In this document: positions 37,063-47,924 of the stretch, piece by piece
How positions within the stretch are numbered: position 1 is the first letter of the stretch
How the letters are laid out: the number at the start of each line of letters is the position of its first letter
From: Hyphomicrobiales bacterium
GTDB taxonomy: Bacteria; Pseudomonadota; Alphaproteobacteria; Rhizobiales; Xanthobacteraceae
Reading direction: 5' to 3'
Length of the DNA: 64,000 bases
NCBI GenBank assembly: GCA_021730985.1
Contig: JAKFYI010000012.1
Coordinates: forward strand, 62,001 to 126,000
The notes under the pieces: model-generated
Database searches by the model: none
The model's input: the letters and a program-made list of their open reading frames with translations, nothing else
What the model was told of the DNA's origin: nothing
Made by a program: the position numbers and the translations under genes

Positions 37063-38697
37063 ATGTCACGTCTCATGGCCGCGCTTGCCGCGGCGCTGCT
37101 GATCGCGATGCTCGGTGCGGGCGCGATCCGGGCGCACGAGGGACACGATCACGGGCCGCAACCAGCCGCGCAGGCTGGCGCTTCGCCGCGCGGTCACGCG
37201 TCGTCCGCGCTGTTCGAACTGGTGGCGATCGCACAGGGCGACGAGCTCGTGTTCTACGTCGATCGCTTCGCAACCAACGAGCCGGTGCGCGACGCTACGG
37301 TCGAGGTCGAGACGCCCGACGGACCGGCCTCCGCGACCGCCGCCGATGGAGCCTACCGCCTCAAGGCACCTTGGCTCGCCAGGCATGGTCATTTCGATCT
37401 GATCGCAACGGTGAGCGCAGGCTCCGACACCGACGTGCTGCCGATCACCATCGACGTTCCCGAACATGCGGCAGCGACGCCCGGGGCCGGCAGCCTGCTC
37501 GCGCGCGCAAGAGATTTTCTTCATCCCGCAGCGGGTCTTGCCGTGGGGTTCGGATTTCTCGCAGGCATCGTGATGATGTCGTTCCGGCGGCCGCGTCACG
37601 CAGCGGCGTTGCTGCTGACCGCCGCGCTGCTTTTGCCCGCGGGCTCTGTCGCGGCCCATGAGGGACATGGCGACGACGCCAAGCCCGCTCAGGCCGGCGC
37701 AGACCGCGCAATGCGTGGGCCCGACGGCGCGGTGTTCGTGCCGAAGCCGATCCAGCGCATCTTCGGACTGCGGACCGTGGTCACCGAAGCGGGCTCGCAC
37801 CCCCGTGCGATCGAATTGCCGGGCCGCATCATTCCCGATCCGAATGCGAGCGGCTTCGTGCAGACCGCAGTCGGCGGGCGGTTGTCCGCGCCTCCGGGCG
37901 GATTTCCCCGCCTCGGTACGCCGGTGCGCCAGGGCGACGTATTGGCCCATGTCACGCCACCGATGCAGCAGATCGACGTGTCCGACATGCGTCAGCGCCA
38001 GGGCGAACTCGACCAGCAGATGTCCATCGTCGAACGCCGCTTGCTGCGTTACGAGCGGCTCGCGCCGAGCGGCGCCATCGCGCAGATTCAGTTGGAAGAA
38101 ACCAAACTCGAGCTGGAAGGACTGAAGGAGCGCCGCGCTTCGCTCGACAAAGTGCGCCGCGAGCCGGAGGTTCTGATTGCGCCCGTCACAGGCGTGATCG
38201 CGGATGGCACGCCGGTCGCGGGCCAGATCGCGCAGCCCAATGCCGTCGTATTCCAAATCGTCGATCCGGCCCGGCTGTGGATCGAGGCGCAGAGCTTCGA
38301 CGCCGTCATAGAGCCGCGCAGCGCAGTGGGCGCGACAGCGGACGGCCGCTCGCTGCCGCTAAATTATCGTGGATCGGGATGGGCGGACCGCAACCAGTCG
38401 GTCGCGGTGCAGTTCGAAATCCAGGGCGAGAGCGCGAACCTGCGCGCCGGCCAGTTCGTCACCGTGCTGCTCGCCTCTAACGACGAGCGCAAGGGCATCG
38501 CCATCCCGCGTTCCAGCGTGGTCCGTTCGTCGAGCGGCCAGGATGTGGTCTATGTCCACACGGCACCGGAACGATATGAGGCAAAGACGGTCCGCGTCGA
38601 ACCGCTCGATGGCGCGCGCGTGCTGGTGCTGGCAGGGGTCGAACCTGGCGAGCGGGTGACGGTCCAGGGCGCCGAACTGCTCGATCATGTGCGGTGA
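37063..38697 (+). CDS. Heavy-metal RND efflux periplasmic adaptor with His-rich N-terminal module (CusB/HlyD-like)
   Basis: Membrane-fusion protein of about 544 residues. After a signal sequence and 'HEGHDHG', residues ~45-130 form a beta-rich domain ('VFYVDRFATNEPVRDATVEVE'), then two hydrophobic segments around 'AAGLAVGFGFLAGIVMMSF' and 'AAALLLTAALLLPAGSVAAHEGHGDD'. The adaptor proper follows: 'RAIELPGRIIPDPN', a short coiled coil ('RQGELDQQMSIVERRLLRYERL') and barrel blocks 'VLIAPVTGVIADGTPVAGQI' and 'GIAIPRSSVVRSSSGQDVVYV'. Start at ATG 37063 because GAAGGG lies 9 bases before it. The RND pump gene starts 8 bp after the stop. Confidence 0.87.
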   Translation: MSRLMAALAAALLIAMLGAGAIRAHEGHDHGPQPAAQAGASPRGHASSALFELVAIAQGDELVFYVDRFATNEPVRDATVEVETPDGPASATAADGAYRLKAPWLARHGHFDLIATVSAGSDTDVLPITIDVPEHAAATPGAGSLLARARDFLHPAAGLAVGFGFLAGIVMMSFRRPRHAAALLLTAALLLPAGSVAAHEGHGDDAKPAQAGADRAMRGPDGAVFVPKPIQRIFGLRTVVTEAGSHPRAIELPGRIIPDPNASGFVQTAVGGRLSAPPGGFPRLGTPVRQGDVLAHVTPPMQQIDVSDMRQRQGELDQQMSIVERRLLRYERLAPSGAIAQIQLEETKLELEGLKERRASLDKVRREPEVLIAPVTGVIADGTPVAGQIAQPNAVVFQIVDPARLWIEAQSFDAVIEPRSAVGATADGRSLPLNYRGSGWADRNQSVAVQFEIQGESANLRAGQFVTVLLASNDERKGIAIPRSSVVRSSSGQDVVYVHTAPERYEAKTVRVEPLDGARVLVLAGVEPGERVTVQGAELLDHVR

Positions 38698-38705
38698 GGG
38701 CGGGC

Positions 38706-41700
38706 ATGTTCACCTTCCTCGTTACGCATTCGCTTCGCAACCGGCTGATGGTGCTGGCGCTCAGCCTCGTGCTGATGGTGTTCGGCGCGTTCAGCGTGCT
38801 GCGCCTGCCGGTCGATGTGCTGCCCGATCTCAACCGCCCGACCGTCACCATCATGACCGAGGCCGAGGGGCTGGCGCCGCCCGAAGTCGAGTTGCTGGTC
38901 AGCTTTCCGATCGAGACGCAGATGAACGGCGTGCCGGGCGTCTCGCGAGTCCGCTCGGTGTCGGGTGTCGGGCTGTCGTTCGTCTATGTCGAGTTCGAGT
39001 GGGGAACCGACATCTTCCGCAATCGCCAGTTCGTCGCGGAAAAGCTCAATACGGTTCGCGGCCAGCTTCCGCCCAACGTGCAGCCGCACATGGGGCCGAT
39101 CAGTTCGATCATGGGCCAGGTCGTGATGATCGCCATGACCAGCGAGCGCGCCTCGCCGATGGAGTTGCGCGAGGTTGCGGATTTCACCATCCGGCCGCGT
39201 CTGCTCAGCATTCCGGGCGTCGCCCAGGTCATCCCGATGGGCGGCGAGGTACGGCAATATCGCATCGCGCCGCAACCCTCGGCGTTGCGCGCGCTGGGCG
39301 TCACCTACGAGCAACTGGAAGCCGCGGTGGCGCAGTTCGGCTACAATGCCGGCGGCGGCTTCACCGATCTGAACTCGCGCGAGTACCTGATCCGCAACAT
39401 CGGCCGCACCACCAGCCTCGACGATCTGCGCACCGTGGTGGTCGCCAAGGAAGACGGCCGGCCGGTCTATCTCTGGCAGGTCGCGACCGTGGAGTTCGCG
39501 CCTAGGCTCAAGCGCGGCGACAGCGGCTATATGGGCAAGCCTGCAGTACTGGTCTCGGTCGAGAAGCAGCCCAACGTCGATACCATCGCGCTGACCCAGC
39601 GCGTCGAGCAGGCGCTGGCGGAGCTTGGCCCCAGCCTCCCGCTCGGCATCAAGGCCGATCAGATCATTTTCCGGCAGGCCAATTTCATCGAGTCATCGAT
39701 CCGCAATCTCCGGACCGTGCTGATCGAGGCGGCCGTCGTCGTGGCCGTGGTGCTGTTCGCGTTCCTGCTGAACTGGCGGACCACAGCGATCTCGCTCACC
39801 GCGATCCCGATGTCGATCCTGACGACCGCCATCGTGTTCTATTTGGCCGGGCTTTCGATCAACACCATGACGCTGGGCGGCGTCGCGATCGCAATCGGCG
39901 CGCTGGTGGACGACGCCGTCGTGGACGTCGAGAACATTTTCCGCAGGCTGCGGGAAAATCGCGCCGCCGGAAATCCGCGCTCGACGTTCGACGTCGTGGT
40001 CGCAGCCTCGCAGGAGGTGCGCTCCGGCATCCTTTACGCGACCGCGATCATGGTGCTGGTGTTTGTGCCGCTGTTCGCGCTGTCCGGCATCGAAGGCCGC
40101 CTGTTCACGCCGCTCGGCCAAGCCTACATCGTCGCGATCCTCGCCAGCCTGGTGGTGTCGATCACGCTCACGCCGGTCATGGCCTATTACATGCTGCCGG
40201 GCCTGAAGCGGCTTGATGAGCATGAGAGCGGGCTCGTCCGGATGCTCAAGCGGTTGTACGGCGGGGCGCTGGCACGCGCCTTCGGACATGGCCGCGCCGT
40301 CATGGCGGTCACCCTCCTGGCCATCGTGTTCGCAGGGGCAGGGGCGTGGTTGCTGCCGCGCGCATTCCTGCCGCCGTTCAACGAAGGCACTTTGAACATC
40401 ACCATGATGTTCAATCCGGGCGTCTCGCTGGCGGAATCCTCGCGCGTGGGGCAGATCGCCGAGCGGCTGGTGATGGAGGTGCCGGAGGTGAAGTCGATCG
40501 GGCGGCGCACCGGTCGCGCCGAACTCGATGAGCATGCCGAGGGCATCCACACCAACGAATTCGAGATCGATCTCAAATCGTCCAGCCGCACCAAGAATGA
40601 GATCGTCGCCGACATCCGCTCCCGGCTGAACCTGTTTCCGCTGTCGATCAACGTCGGCCAGCCGATCTCGCACCGGCTCGACCACATGCTGTCCGGCGTG
40701 CGCGCCGACGTCGCGGTCAAACTGTTCGGCGAAGACCTGGGCACGCTGCGAAATTCCGCGGAGGAATTGCGCGCCAGACTCGCTCGCATCCCCGGTTTGA
40801 CCGATCTTCAGATCGAGAAGCAGGTCCAAATTCCGCAGATCGAAATCCGTGTCGATCACCGCCGTGCCGCGCTCTATGGCGTGCAGCCCGGTGCGCTGGT
40901 CGAGCGGCTGAGCCGGCTGTCCAGCGGGCGCGTGGTGTCGCGCGTGGTGGATGGCTATCGCAGCTTCGACGTGGTGATGCGGCTGCCGGACCAGCTTCGC
41001 ACGCCGCAGCGTCTCGGCGATCTCCTGATCCCGACGCCGTCGGGATGGGTGCCGGCGCGGCAGCTCGCCGAGATCAAGGAGACCGAAGGTCCCAACCAGA
41101 TCCTGCGTGAGAACGGGCGGCGCCGGATCGTGGTGTCCGGCAACGTCGAAGGCAACGCCGATACATCGGCTGTGGTCGATGCGATCCGTGGCGAGTTGCG
41201 GAGCCTCAAGCTGCCGGATGGTGCGTTCACCGCGCTCGAAGGCTCGTTTGCGGCGCAGGAGCAGGCCAGCCGCACCATCGGCATGCTGTCGCTGGTGTCG
41301 CTGGCGCTGATCTTCGCCATCCTGTACGGCCGCTACCGCTCGACCGTGCTGGCGCTGATCGTGATGGGCAGTCTGCCGCTGGCGCTGATCGGCGCGGTGG
41401 CAGCGCTGTGGTTCGCCGGTCAGCCGCTGTCGGTCGCCAGCATGGTCGGCTTCATCACGCTCACCGGCATCGCCGCGCGCAACGGCATCCTGAAGATCAG
41501 CCACACCATCAATCTGACGCTGCAAGAGGGTGTGCCGTGGGGCCGCGACCTCGTGGTGCGCGCCAGTCTAGAGCGGCTCACGCCGGTGCTGATGACGGCG
41601 CTGGCCGCGGGCGTCGCGCTGGTGCCTCTGATGATCGATGCCGGAACGCCGGGCAAGGAAATCCTCCATCCGGTCGCGGTGACAATCTTTGGCGGATTGA

Positions 41701-41837
41701 TCAGCGCGACCGCGCTCGACGCATTCCTGACGCCAATCCTGCTGCTGCGGTTCGGACGCAAACCAATCGAGCGGCTGCGTGACAGCCGAACTGAAGGCAC
41801 CGACGGCACTGCAATGCCCGCGACTCCAACCTACTGA
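38706..41837 (+). CDS. Heavy-metal RND efflux pump (CusA/CzcA family)
   Basis: Inner-membrane proton/metal antiporter of 1043 residues with the standard two halves of six helices and large periplasmic loops. 'LRLPVDVLPDLNRPTVTIMTEAEGLAPPEVELLVSFPIE' is the HME-RND N-terminus, and the TM4 motif reads 'GALVDDAVVDVENIFRR', keeping the acidic residues of the proton relay. Metal specificity (Cu/Ag versus Zn/Co/Cd) cannot be fixed by eye. Start at ATG 38706, preceded by GAGGGCGGG. No outer-membrane factor gene is in this operon. Confidence 0.93.
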   Translation: MFTFLVTHSLRNRLMVLALSLVLMVFGAFSVLRLPVDVLPDLNRPTVTIMTEAEGLAPPEVELLVSFPIETQMNGVPGVSRVRSVSGVGLSFVYVEFEWGTDIFRNRQFVAEKLNTVRGQLPPNVQPHMGPISSIMGQVVMIAMTSERASPMELREVADFTIRPRLLSIPGVAQVIPMGGEVRQYRIAPQPSALRALGVTYEQLEAAVAQFGYNAGGGFTDLNSREYLIRNIGRTTSLDDLRTVVVAKEDGRPVYLWQVATVEFAPRLKRGDSGYMGKPAVLVSVEKQPNVDTIALTQRVEQALAELGPSLPLGIKADQIIFRQANFIESSIRNLRTVLIEAAVVVAVVLFAFLLNWRTTAISLTAIPMSILTTAIVFYLAGLSINTMTLGGVAIAIGALVDDAVVDVENIFRRLRENRAAGNPRSTFDVVVAASQEVRSGILYATAIMVLVFVPLFALSGIEGRLFTPLGQAYIVAILASLVVSITLTPVMAYYMLPGLKRLDEHESGLVRMLKRLYGGALARAFGHGRAVMAVTLLAIVFAGAGAWLLPRAFLPPFNEGTLNITMMFNPGVSLAESSRVGQIAERLVMEVPEVKSIGRRTGRAELDEHAEGIHTNEFEIDLKSSSRTKNEIVADIRSRLNLFPLSINVGQPISHRLDHMLSGVRADVAVKLFGEDLGTLRNSAEELRARLARIPGLTDLQIEKQVQIPQIEIRVDHRRAALYGVQPGALVERLSRLSSGRVVSRVVDGYRSFDVVMRLPDQLRTPQRLGDLLIPTPSGWVPARQLAEIKETEGPNQILRENGRRRIVVSGNVEGNADTSAVVDAIRGELRSLKLPDGAFTALEGSFAAQEQASRTIGMLSLVSLALIFAILYGRYRSTVLALIVMGSLPLALIGAVAALWFAGQPLSVASMVGFITLTGIAARNGILKISHTINLTLQEGVPWGRDLVVRASLERLTPVLMTALAAGVALVPLMIDAGTPGKEILHPVAVTIFGGLISATALDAFLTPILLLRFGRKPIERLRDSRTEGTDGTAMPATPTY

Positions 41838-41859
41838 CTATCATCACAGGAGAGAAATC

Positions 41860-42228
41860 ATGAAAGCAAAGTTCTTGGGCGCGATGCTGGCAAGCGTGAC
41901 GTTCACGTCGGCCGCTCTGGCGCACGATCCGAAGCCGCAGAACGGTGGACGCGCCACTGAAGCCGGCGATTACCATGTCGAGATGGTGACGAAGGCTGGC
42001 GTGGTCGATGTCTATCTCGCCGACCACAACAACAAGGGCATGTCATCCGCCGGTCACAAAGGCATCGCGATCCTGGTGGTGGACGGCAAGAGCCAGAGAA
42101 TCGTGCTGGAGCCCGCCGGAGAAACGCGCCTGTCCGGCAAGGCCGCCGGCGCGCTGCCGGACGCGGCGAAGGGGGTCGTGCAGATCACCCCACCCAAGGG
42201 AAAGACGGTCCAGGCACGCTTCAATTAG
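41860..42228 (+). CDS. Small periplasmic protein at end of metal-efflux operon
   Basis: 122 residues with a signal peptide ('MKAKFLGAMLASVTFTSAALA'). The mature part begins 'HDPKPQNGGRATEAGDYHVEMVTKAGVVDVYLADHNNKGM' and is His/Met-containing and beta-rich; short proteins of this type often accompany RND metal pumps. Function unknown; a periplasmic metal-binding or sensing role is inferred from position, 22 bp after the pump gene with an AGGAGAG ribosome-binding site. Confidence 0.75.
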   Translation: MKAKFLGAMLASVTFTSAALAHDPKPQNGGRATEAGDYHVEMVTKAGVVDVYLADHNNKGMSSAGHKGIAILVVDGKSQRIVLEPAGETRLSGKAAGALPDAAKGVVQITPPKGKTVQARFN

Positions 42229-42260
42229 GCCTTGGAACTCATTCCTGGGGACAGCGCGAA

Positions 42261-42306
42261 AAGCGGCTCTGCATGTGCCTTTGAAGCGGCACAAGCGGAG
42301 CCGCTT
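42261..42306 (+). terminator. Hairpin after metal-efflux operon
   Basis: AAGCGGCTC pairs with GAGCCGCTT, enclosing a second stem TGTGCC/GGCACA. It lies 32 bp after the last gene of the efflux operon. No T-run follows, so it may be a factor-dependent end or an mRNA-stabilising structure. Confidence 0.5.
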
Positions 42307-42470
42307 CCGCCTTGCCACCATTTGTGCACTGCGCTAAGCCTCGGCCTGTCTTTGGAACGAATCCCATCTGGTTGCGGGCGTTTTCGGGGGACTTGCCGGC
42401 ACCTTGGGCGGGGCGGCGGCGGCCAAGGACGGTGATTGCCGGAGCGACGGCCGGCGCAAAGAGGCCACCG

Positions 42471-42836
42471 ATGGGCGCGCTGCTGCAGGACTATCTTCCC
42501 CTTGTCGTGTTCATCGCGATCGCCCTCGGTCTTGGCCTTGCCCTGCTGGTTGCGCCGTTCCTCGTCGCCTACAAAAATCCGGACCCGGAGAAGCTGTCGG
42601 CCTACGAATGCGGCTTCAACGCATTCGACGACGCGCGCATGAAATTCGACGTGCGGTTCTACCTGGTCGCGATCCTGTTCATCATTTTCGACCTCGAAGT
42701 CGCCTTCCTGTTTCCGTGGGCGGTGGCGTTCGGTCACCTTGGCGCCACCGGCTTCTGGTCGATGATGGTGTTCCTTGCGGTGCTGACCGTCGGGTTTATC
42801 TATGAATGGAAGAAGGGGGCGCTCGAATGGGATTGA
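42471..42836 (+). CDS. nuoA: NADH-quinone oxidoreductase subunit A
   Basis: Membrane subunit of respiratory complex I, 121 residues, three helices. '[45 protein letters not shown]' is the highly conserved NuoA/ND3 loop with the conformational Cys and the second helix. Start at ATG 42471 after GAGG; the ORF track starts 53 codons earlier. First gene of nuoA-N; no promoter identified with confidence in the 240 bp upstream. Confidence 0.97.
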   Translation: MGALLQDYLPLVVFIAIALGLGLALLVAPFLVAYKNPDPEKLSAYECGFNAFDDARMKFDVRFYLVAILFIIFDLEVAFLFPWAVAFGHLGATGFWSMMVFLAVLTVGFIYEWKKGALEWD

Positions 42837-42858
42837 GCGAACCATGGCGGAGCGTGTC

Positions 42859-43422
42859 ATGAGCACACTCGTCGCGCCGGCCCCCAAAGGCGTGCTCGAT
42901 CCGCGCACCGGCAAGCCGGTCGGATCGGACGACGCGTTTTTCTCCGGGCTCAACGACGAGCTCGCCGACAAGGGCTTTATCATCACCTCGGCCGAGGATC
43001 TCATCATCTGGGCGCGCACCGGCTCGTTGATGTGGATGACATTCGGGCTGGCCTGCTGCGCGGTCGAGATGATGCAAATGTCGATGCCGCGCTACGACGC
43101 CGAGCGGTTCGGCTTCGCGCCGCGCGCTTCACCGCGCCAGTCCGACGTGATGATCGTCGCCGGCACGCTGACCAACAAAATGGCGCCTGCGCTTCGCAAG
43201 GTTTACGACCAGATGCCGGAGCCGCGCTACGTCATCTCGATGGGAAGCTGCGCCAACGGCGGCGGCTACTATCACTATTCGTATTCCGTCGTGCGCGGCT
43301 GCGACCGCATCGTGCCGGTCGACATCTACGTGCCGGGCTGCCCGCCGACAGCGGAGGCGCTGCTTTATGGCGTGCTGCTGCTGCAAAAGAAGATCCGTCG
43401 CATCGGCACGATCGAGCGGTAG
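42859..43422 (+). CDS. nuoB: NADH-quinone oxidoreductase subunit B
   Basis: Peripheral-arm subunit carrying cluster N2, the last Fe-S cluster before quinone. Ligands are seen in '[11 protein letters not shown]', '[42 protein letters not shown]'. 187 residues from ATG 42859 (GGAG seven bases upstream); ATG 42844 is an alternative. Confidence 0.98.
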   Translation: MSTLVAPAPKGVLDPRTGKPVGSDDAFFSGLNDELADKGFIITSAEDLIIWARTGSLMWMTFGLACCAVEMMQMSMPRYDAERFGFAPRASPRQSDVMIVAGTLTNKMAPALRKVYDQMPEPRYVISMGSCANGGGYYHYSYSVVRGCDRIVPVDIYVPGCPPTAEALLYGVLLLQKKIRRIGTIER

Positions 43423-43425
43423 GCA

Positions 43426-43755
43426 ATGCGCATCGAGAACATTCCATTTGAGACCACCGACTGGGCAAACGTCGCGCCCACCACCCACAAGGGTGACGCC
43501 GGCGTCGCCACATGGCGCACCCAACAGTTCGGCGATATTCGGGTGCGGCTCGTCGACTACTCGCCGGGCTACGCCGCCGACCACTGGTGTAGCAAGGGCC
43601 ACATCCTTTTTTGTGTGGACGGCGAGATGACGACGGATTTGCAAGACGGCCGTTCGTTCAAACTCCAGTCCGGGCAGAGCTATCAGGTGGCCGACGACGA
43701 TGGTGCGCACCGCTCGCACACCGCTCGAGGCGCTCGGCTATTTATCGTGGACTGA
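43426..43755 (+). CDS. DHCW-motif cupin-fold protein inserted in nuo operon
   Basis: 109-residue cupin-like protein. 'AADHWCSKGHILFCVDGEMTTDL' contains a Cys/His-bearing variant of cupin motif 1 as in the DHCW-motif family, and 'VADDDGAHRSHTARGARLFIVD' is the C-terminal block. Not a complex I subunit. It lies between nuoB and nuoC with only 3-bp gaps, so it is fully co-transcribed. Function unknown; metal or small-ligand binding is likely. Confidence 0.8.
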   Translation: MRIENIPFETTDWANVAPTTHKGDAGVATWRTQQFGDIRVRLVDYSPGYAADHWCSKGHILFCVDGEMTTDLQDGRSFKLQSGQSYQVADDDGAHRSHTARGARLFIVD

Positions 43756-43758
43756 CCG

Positions 43759-44358
43759 ATGGAAGGCACTCTGGAAAAACTCGGTGAGACGGTCGCGAGC
43801 GCGCTCGCCGGATCGGTGCTCGGCCATTGGGTCGCCAACGACGAACTCACGGTGATGGCGCAACCGCGCGACATCGTCAAAGTAATGACATTCCTGCGCG
43901 AAGACGATCGTTGCCAATTCCTGAGCTTCATCGATGTGACGGCGATCGACTGGCCGTCGCGGCCGAACCGCTTCGATGTGGTTTATCACCTGATGTCGCC
44001 AAAGCTGAATCTGCGCATCCGCGTGAAGGCCGAGGTCGGCGAGGACACCGCGGTGCCCTCGATCATCTCCGTATTCCCCGGCGCCGACTGGTTCGAGCGC
44101 GAGGTCTATGATCTTTACGGCGTGCTGTTCTCCGGCCACCCAGACATGCGGCGGATTCTGACCGACTACGGCTTCGAGGGTCATCCGCTGCGCAAGGACT
44201 TCCCGATGACCGGTTTCGTCGAGGTGCGCTACGACGACGAGGTCAAGCGCGTGGTCTACGACCCGGTGCGGCTCGCGCAGGAATTCCGCAACTTCGACTT
44301 CCTGTCGCCGTGGGAGGGCACCGACTATGTGCTGCCCGGCGACGAAAAGAAGAGTTGA
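43759..44358 (+). CDS. nuoC: NADH-quinone oxidoreductase subunit C
   Basis: Peripheral-arm subunit (30 kDa type), 199 residues, separate from nuoD. The signature '[49 protein letters not shown]' is complete. It starts 3 bp after the cupin gene. Confidence 0.97.
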   Translation: MEGTLEKLGETVASALAGSVLGHWVANDELTVMAQPRDIVKVMTFLREDDRCQFLSFIDVTAIDWPSRPNRFDVVYHLMSPKLNLRIRVKAEVGEDTAVPSIISVFPGADWFEREVYDLYGVLFSGHPDMRRILTDYGFEGHPLRKDFPMTGFVEVRYDDEVKRVVYDPVRLAQEFRNFDFLSPWEGTDYVLPGDEKKS

Positions 44359-44367
44359 GGAGGGCTT

Positions 44368-44805
44368 ATGAGCAAGACGCTTTCAGGCGGCTGCCTCTGC
44401 GGCGCGGTGCGTTTCACCGCCGAACCCGCCAATCGCGAGATCGGCGCCTGCCATTGCGGCATGTGCCGGAAGTGGACGGCCGGGCCGTTCCTGGTGATCG
44501 ACTGCGGCGACACGCTCAAGCTGGGCGACGGCGCGCAAGTCGGTGTCTATCGCTCGTCGGAATGGGCGGAGCGCTGCTTCTGCAAGCAATGCGGCACGCC
44601 GTTGTTCTACCGGCTGGTCGGCCAGAACATGCACTTCGTCTCGGCGGAGGCGTTCGATGACCGAAGCGGCTACGCTCTCACCAGCCAGGTCTTCATCGAC
44701 GAGAAACCGTCCTATTACGACTTCGCCAACAAGACCCAGAACATGACGGGCGCCGAAGTGTTCGCGGCCTTCGCGCCGCCCGATACCGGACAGGCCAAGG
44801 AATAA
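44368..44805 (+). CDS. GFA (glutathione-dependent formaldehyde-activating enzyme-like) family protein inserted in nuo operon
   Basis: 145-residue zinc-binding protein. 'GGCLCGAVRFTAE' and 'CHCGMCRKWTAGPF' give four cysteines of the two zinc sites, and 'CFCKQCGTPLFYR' the rest. Most family members have no proven enzymatic role. It sits between nuoC and nuoD with gaps of 9 and 3 bp, on the same transcript. No structural role in complex I is known to me. Confidence 0.87.
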   Translation: MSKTLSGGCLCGAVRFTAEPANREIGACHCGMCRKWTAGPFLVIDCGDTLKLGDGAQVGVYRSSEWAERCFCKQCGTPLFYRLVGQNMHFVSAEAFDDRSGYALTSQVFIDEKPSYYDFANKTQNMTGAEVFAAFAPPDTGQAKE

Positions 44806-44808
44806 GCC

Positions 44809-45999
44809 ATGTCCGAACCCGCGCACCGCAACTTCACCATCAACTTCGGACCGCAGCATCCGGCGGCCCATGGCGTGCTGCGCCTGGTGCTGGAGCTCGA
44901 CGGCGAAGTGGTGGAGCGGGTCGATCCGCATATCGGGCTGTTGCACCGGGGAACCGAAAAACTCATCGAGGCCAAGACCTATCTCCAGGCGATTCCGTAT
45001 TTCGATCGGCTCGACTACGTCGCGCCGATGAACCAGGAGCACGCGTTCTGCCTCGCGGCGGAAAAGCTGCTCAAACTCACCGTGCCGCGCCGCGCGCAAC
45101 TGATCCGCGTTCTGTACTGCGAGATCGGGCGGTTGTTGTCGCACCTCCTTAACGTGACGACGCAGGCGATGGACGTCGGGGCGCTCACCCCGCCGCTATG
45201 GGGCTTCGAAGAGCGCGAGAAGCTGATGGTGTTCTACGAGCGCGCCTCCGGCTCGCGCATGCATGCGGCCTATTTCCGCGTTGGCGGCGTGCATCAGGAT
45301 TTGCCGCCGAAGCTGATCGACGACATCGAGGGCTTCTGCGATCCGTTCCTCAAGGTCGTCGATGACCTGGACAGCCTGCTCAGCGAAAACCGCATCTTCA
45401 AGCAGCGCAACGTCGACATCGGCATCGTGAGCCTCGACGACGCGTGGAAGTGGGGCTTCTCCGGCGTGATGGTGCGCGGCTCGGGCGCGGCCTGGGACCT
45501 GCGCAAGTCGCAGCCCTACGAGTGCTACGCCGAGATGGATTTCGACATTCCGATCGGAAAGAACGGCGACTGCTACGACCGCTACCACATCCGCATGGAA
45601 GAGATGCGCCAGTCGGTCCGCATCATGAAGCAATGCATCGCCAAACTGCGTGAGCCCGAAGGGCAGGGGCCGGTCAGCGTCGCCGACAACAAGGTGGTGC
45701 CGCCCAAGCGCGACGAGATGAAGAAGTCGATGGAGGCGCTGATCCATCACTTCAAGCTCTACACCGAGGGTTTTCACGTACCGGCCGGTGAAGTCTATGC
45801 CGCGGTCGAAGCGCCGAAAGGCGAATTCGGCGTCTATCTCGTGTCCGACGGCTCTAACAAGCCGTACAAGTGCAAGATCAGGGCGCCGGGCTTCCCGCAT
45901 CTTTCGGCGATGGACTTCCTGTGCCGCGGTCACATGCTGGCCGACGTGTCCGCCATTCTCGGTTCCATCGACATCGTGTTCGGGGAGGTCGATCGCTGA
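44809..45999 (+). CDS. nuoD: NADH-quinone oxidoreductase subunit D
   Basis: 49-kDa subunit forming the quinone pocket with NuoB; 396 residues. '[26 protein letters not shown]' is the N-terminal quinone-site loop, and '[15 protein letters not shown]' and '[18 protein letters not shown]' are the conserved blocks. Its TGA overlaps the nuoE ATG by one base. Confidence 0.98.
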   Translation: MSEPAHRNFTINFGPQHPAAHGVLRLVLELDGEVVERVDPHIGLLHRGTEKLIEAKTYLQAIPYFDRLDYVAPMNQEHAFCLAAEKLLKLTVPRRAQLIRVLYCEIGRLLSHLLNVTTQAMDVGALTPPLWGFEEREKLMVFYERASGSRMHAAYFRVGGVHQDLPPKLIDDIEGFCDPFLKVVDDLDSLLSENRIFKQRNVDIGIVSLDDAWKWGFSGVMVRGSGAAWDLRKSQPYECYAEMDFDIPIGKNGDCYDRYHIRMEEMRQSVRIMKQCIAKLREPEGQGPVSVADNKVVPPKRDEMKKSMEALIHHFKLYTEGFHVPAGEVYAAVEAPKGEFGVYLVSDGSNKPYKCKIRAPGFPHLSAMDFLCRGHMLADVSAILGSIDIVFGEVDR

Positions 46000-46612
46000 T
46001 GGCCAACCGCCGCCTCGCACCGCCCGGCCAGCAACCGAAGGGGTTCTCCTTCTCGGCCGACAATCTGGCGTGGGCCAAGAAGGTGATCGCGCGCTATCCG
46101 GAAGGCCGGCAGCAATCGGCGATCATTCCGCTGCTGTGGCGCGCGCAGGAGCAGCATGAGGGCTGGCTGCCCGAAGCCGCGATCCGTTATGTGTCGGAGA
46201 TGCTGGGCATGGCGCACATCCGCGCGCTCGAGGTCGCGACATTCTACACCATGTTCCTGCTCGCTCCGGTCGGCAAGAAGGCGCACGTCCAGGTCTGCGG
46301 CACCACGCCGTGCATGCTGCGCGGCGCGGGCGATCTGTTCGAGGTCTGCCACAGGCGCATCCACCACGATCCACTGCACGTATCCGACGACGGCAACTTC
46401 TCCTGGGAGGAGGTCGAGTGCCTCGGCGCCTGCGTCAACGCGCCGATGGTGCTGATCTGGAGCGACACCTACGAGGATCTCACCGCCGAAAGCTTCGAGA
46501 AGGTCCTCGACGGTTTCGTCAACGGCAATCCGGTCAAGCCGGGGCCCCAGATCGACCGGAAGATGTCAGCCCCGGTCGGCGGTCCGACCACGCTCAAGAC
46601 GGTGAAGGCCTA

Positions 46613-46613
<1 letters not shown>
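45999..46613 (+). CDS. nuoE: NADH-quinone oxidoreductase subunit E
   Basis: 24-kDa flavoprotein-fragment subunit with the [2Fe-2S] cluster N1a. Ligand cysteines lie in '[12 protein letters not shown]' and '[14 protein letters not shown]'. 204 residues. Start overlaps the nuoD stop; the stop overlaps the nuoF start. Confidence 0.97.
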
Positions 46614-47920
<1,307 letters not shown>

Positions 47921-47924
47921 GACG

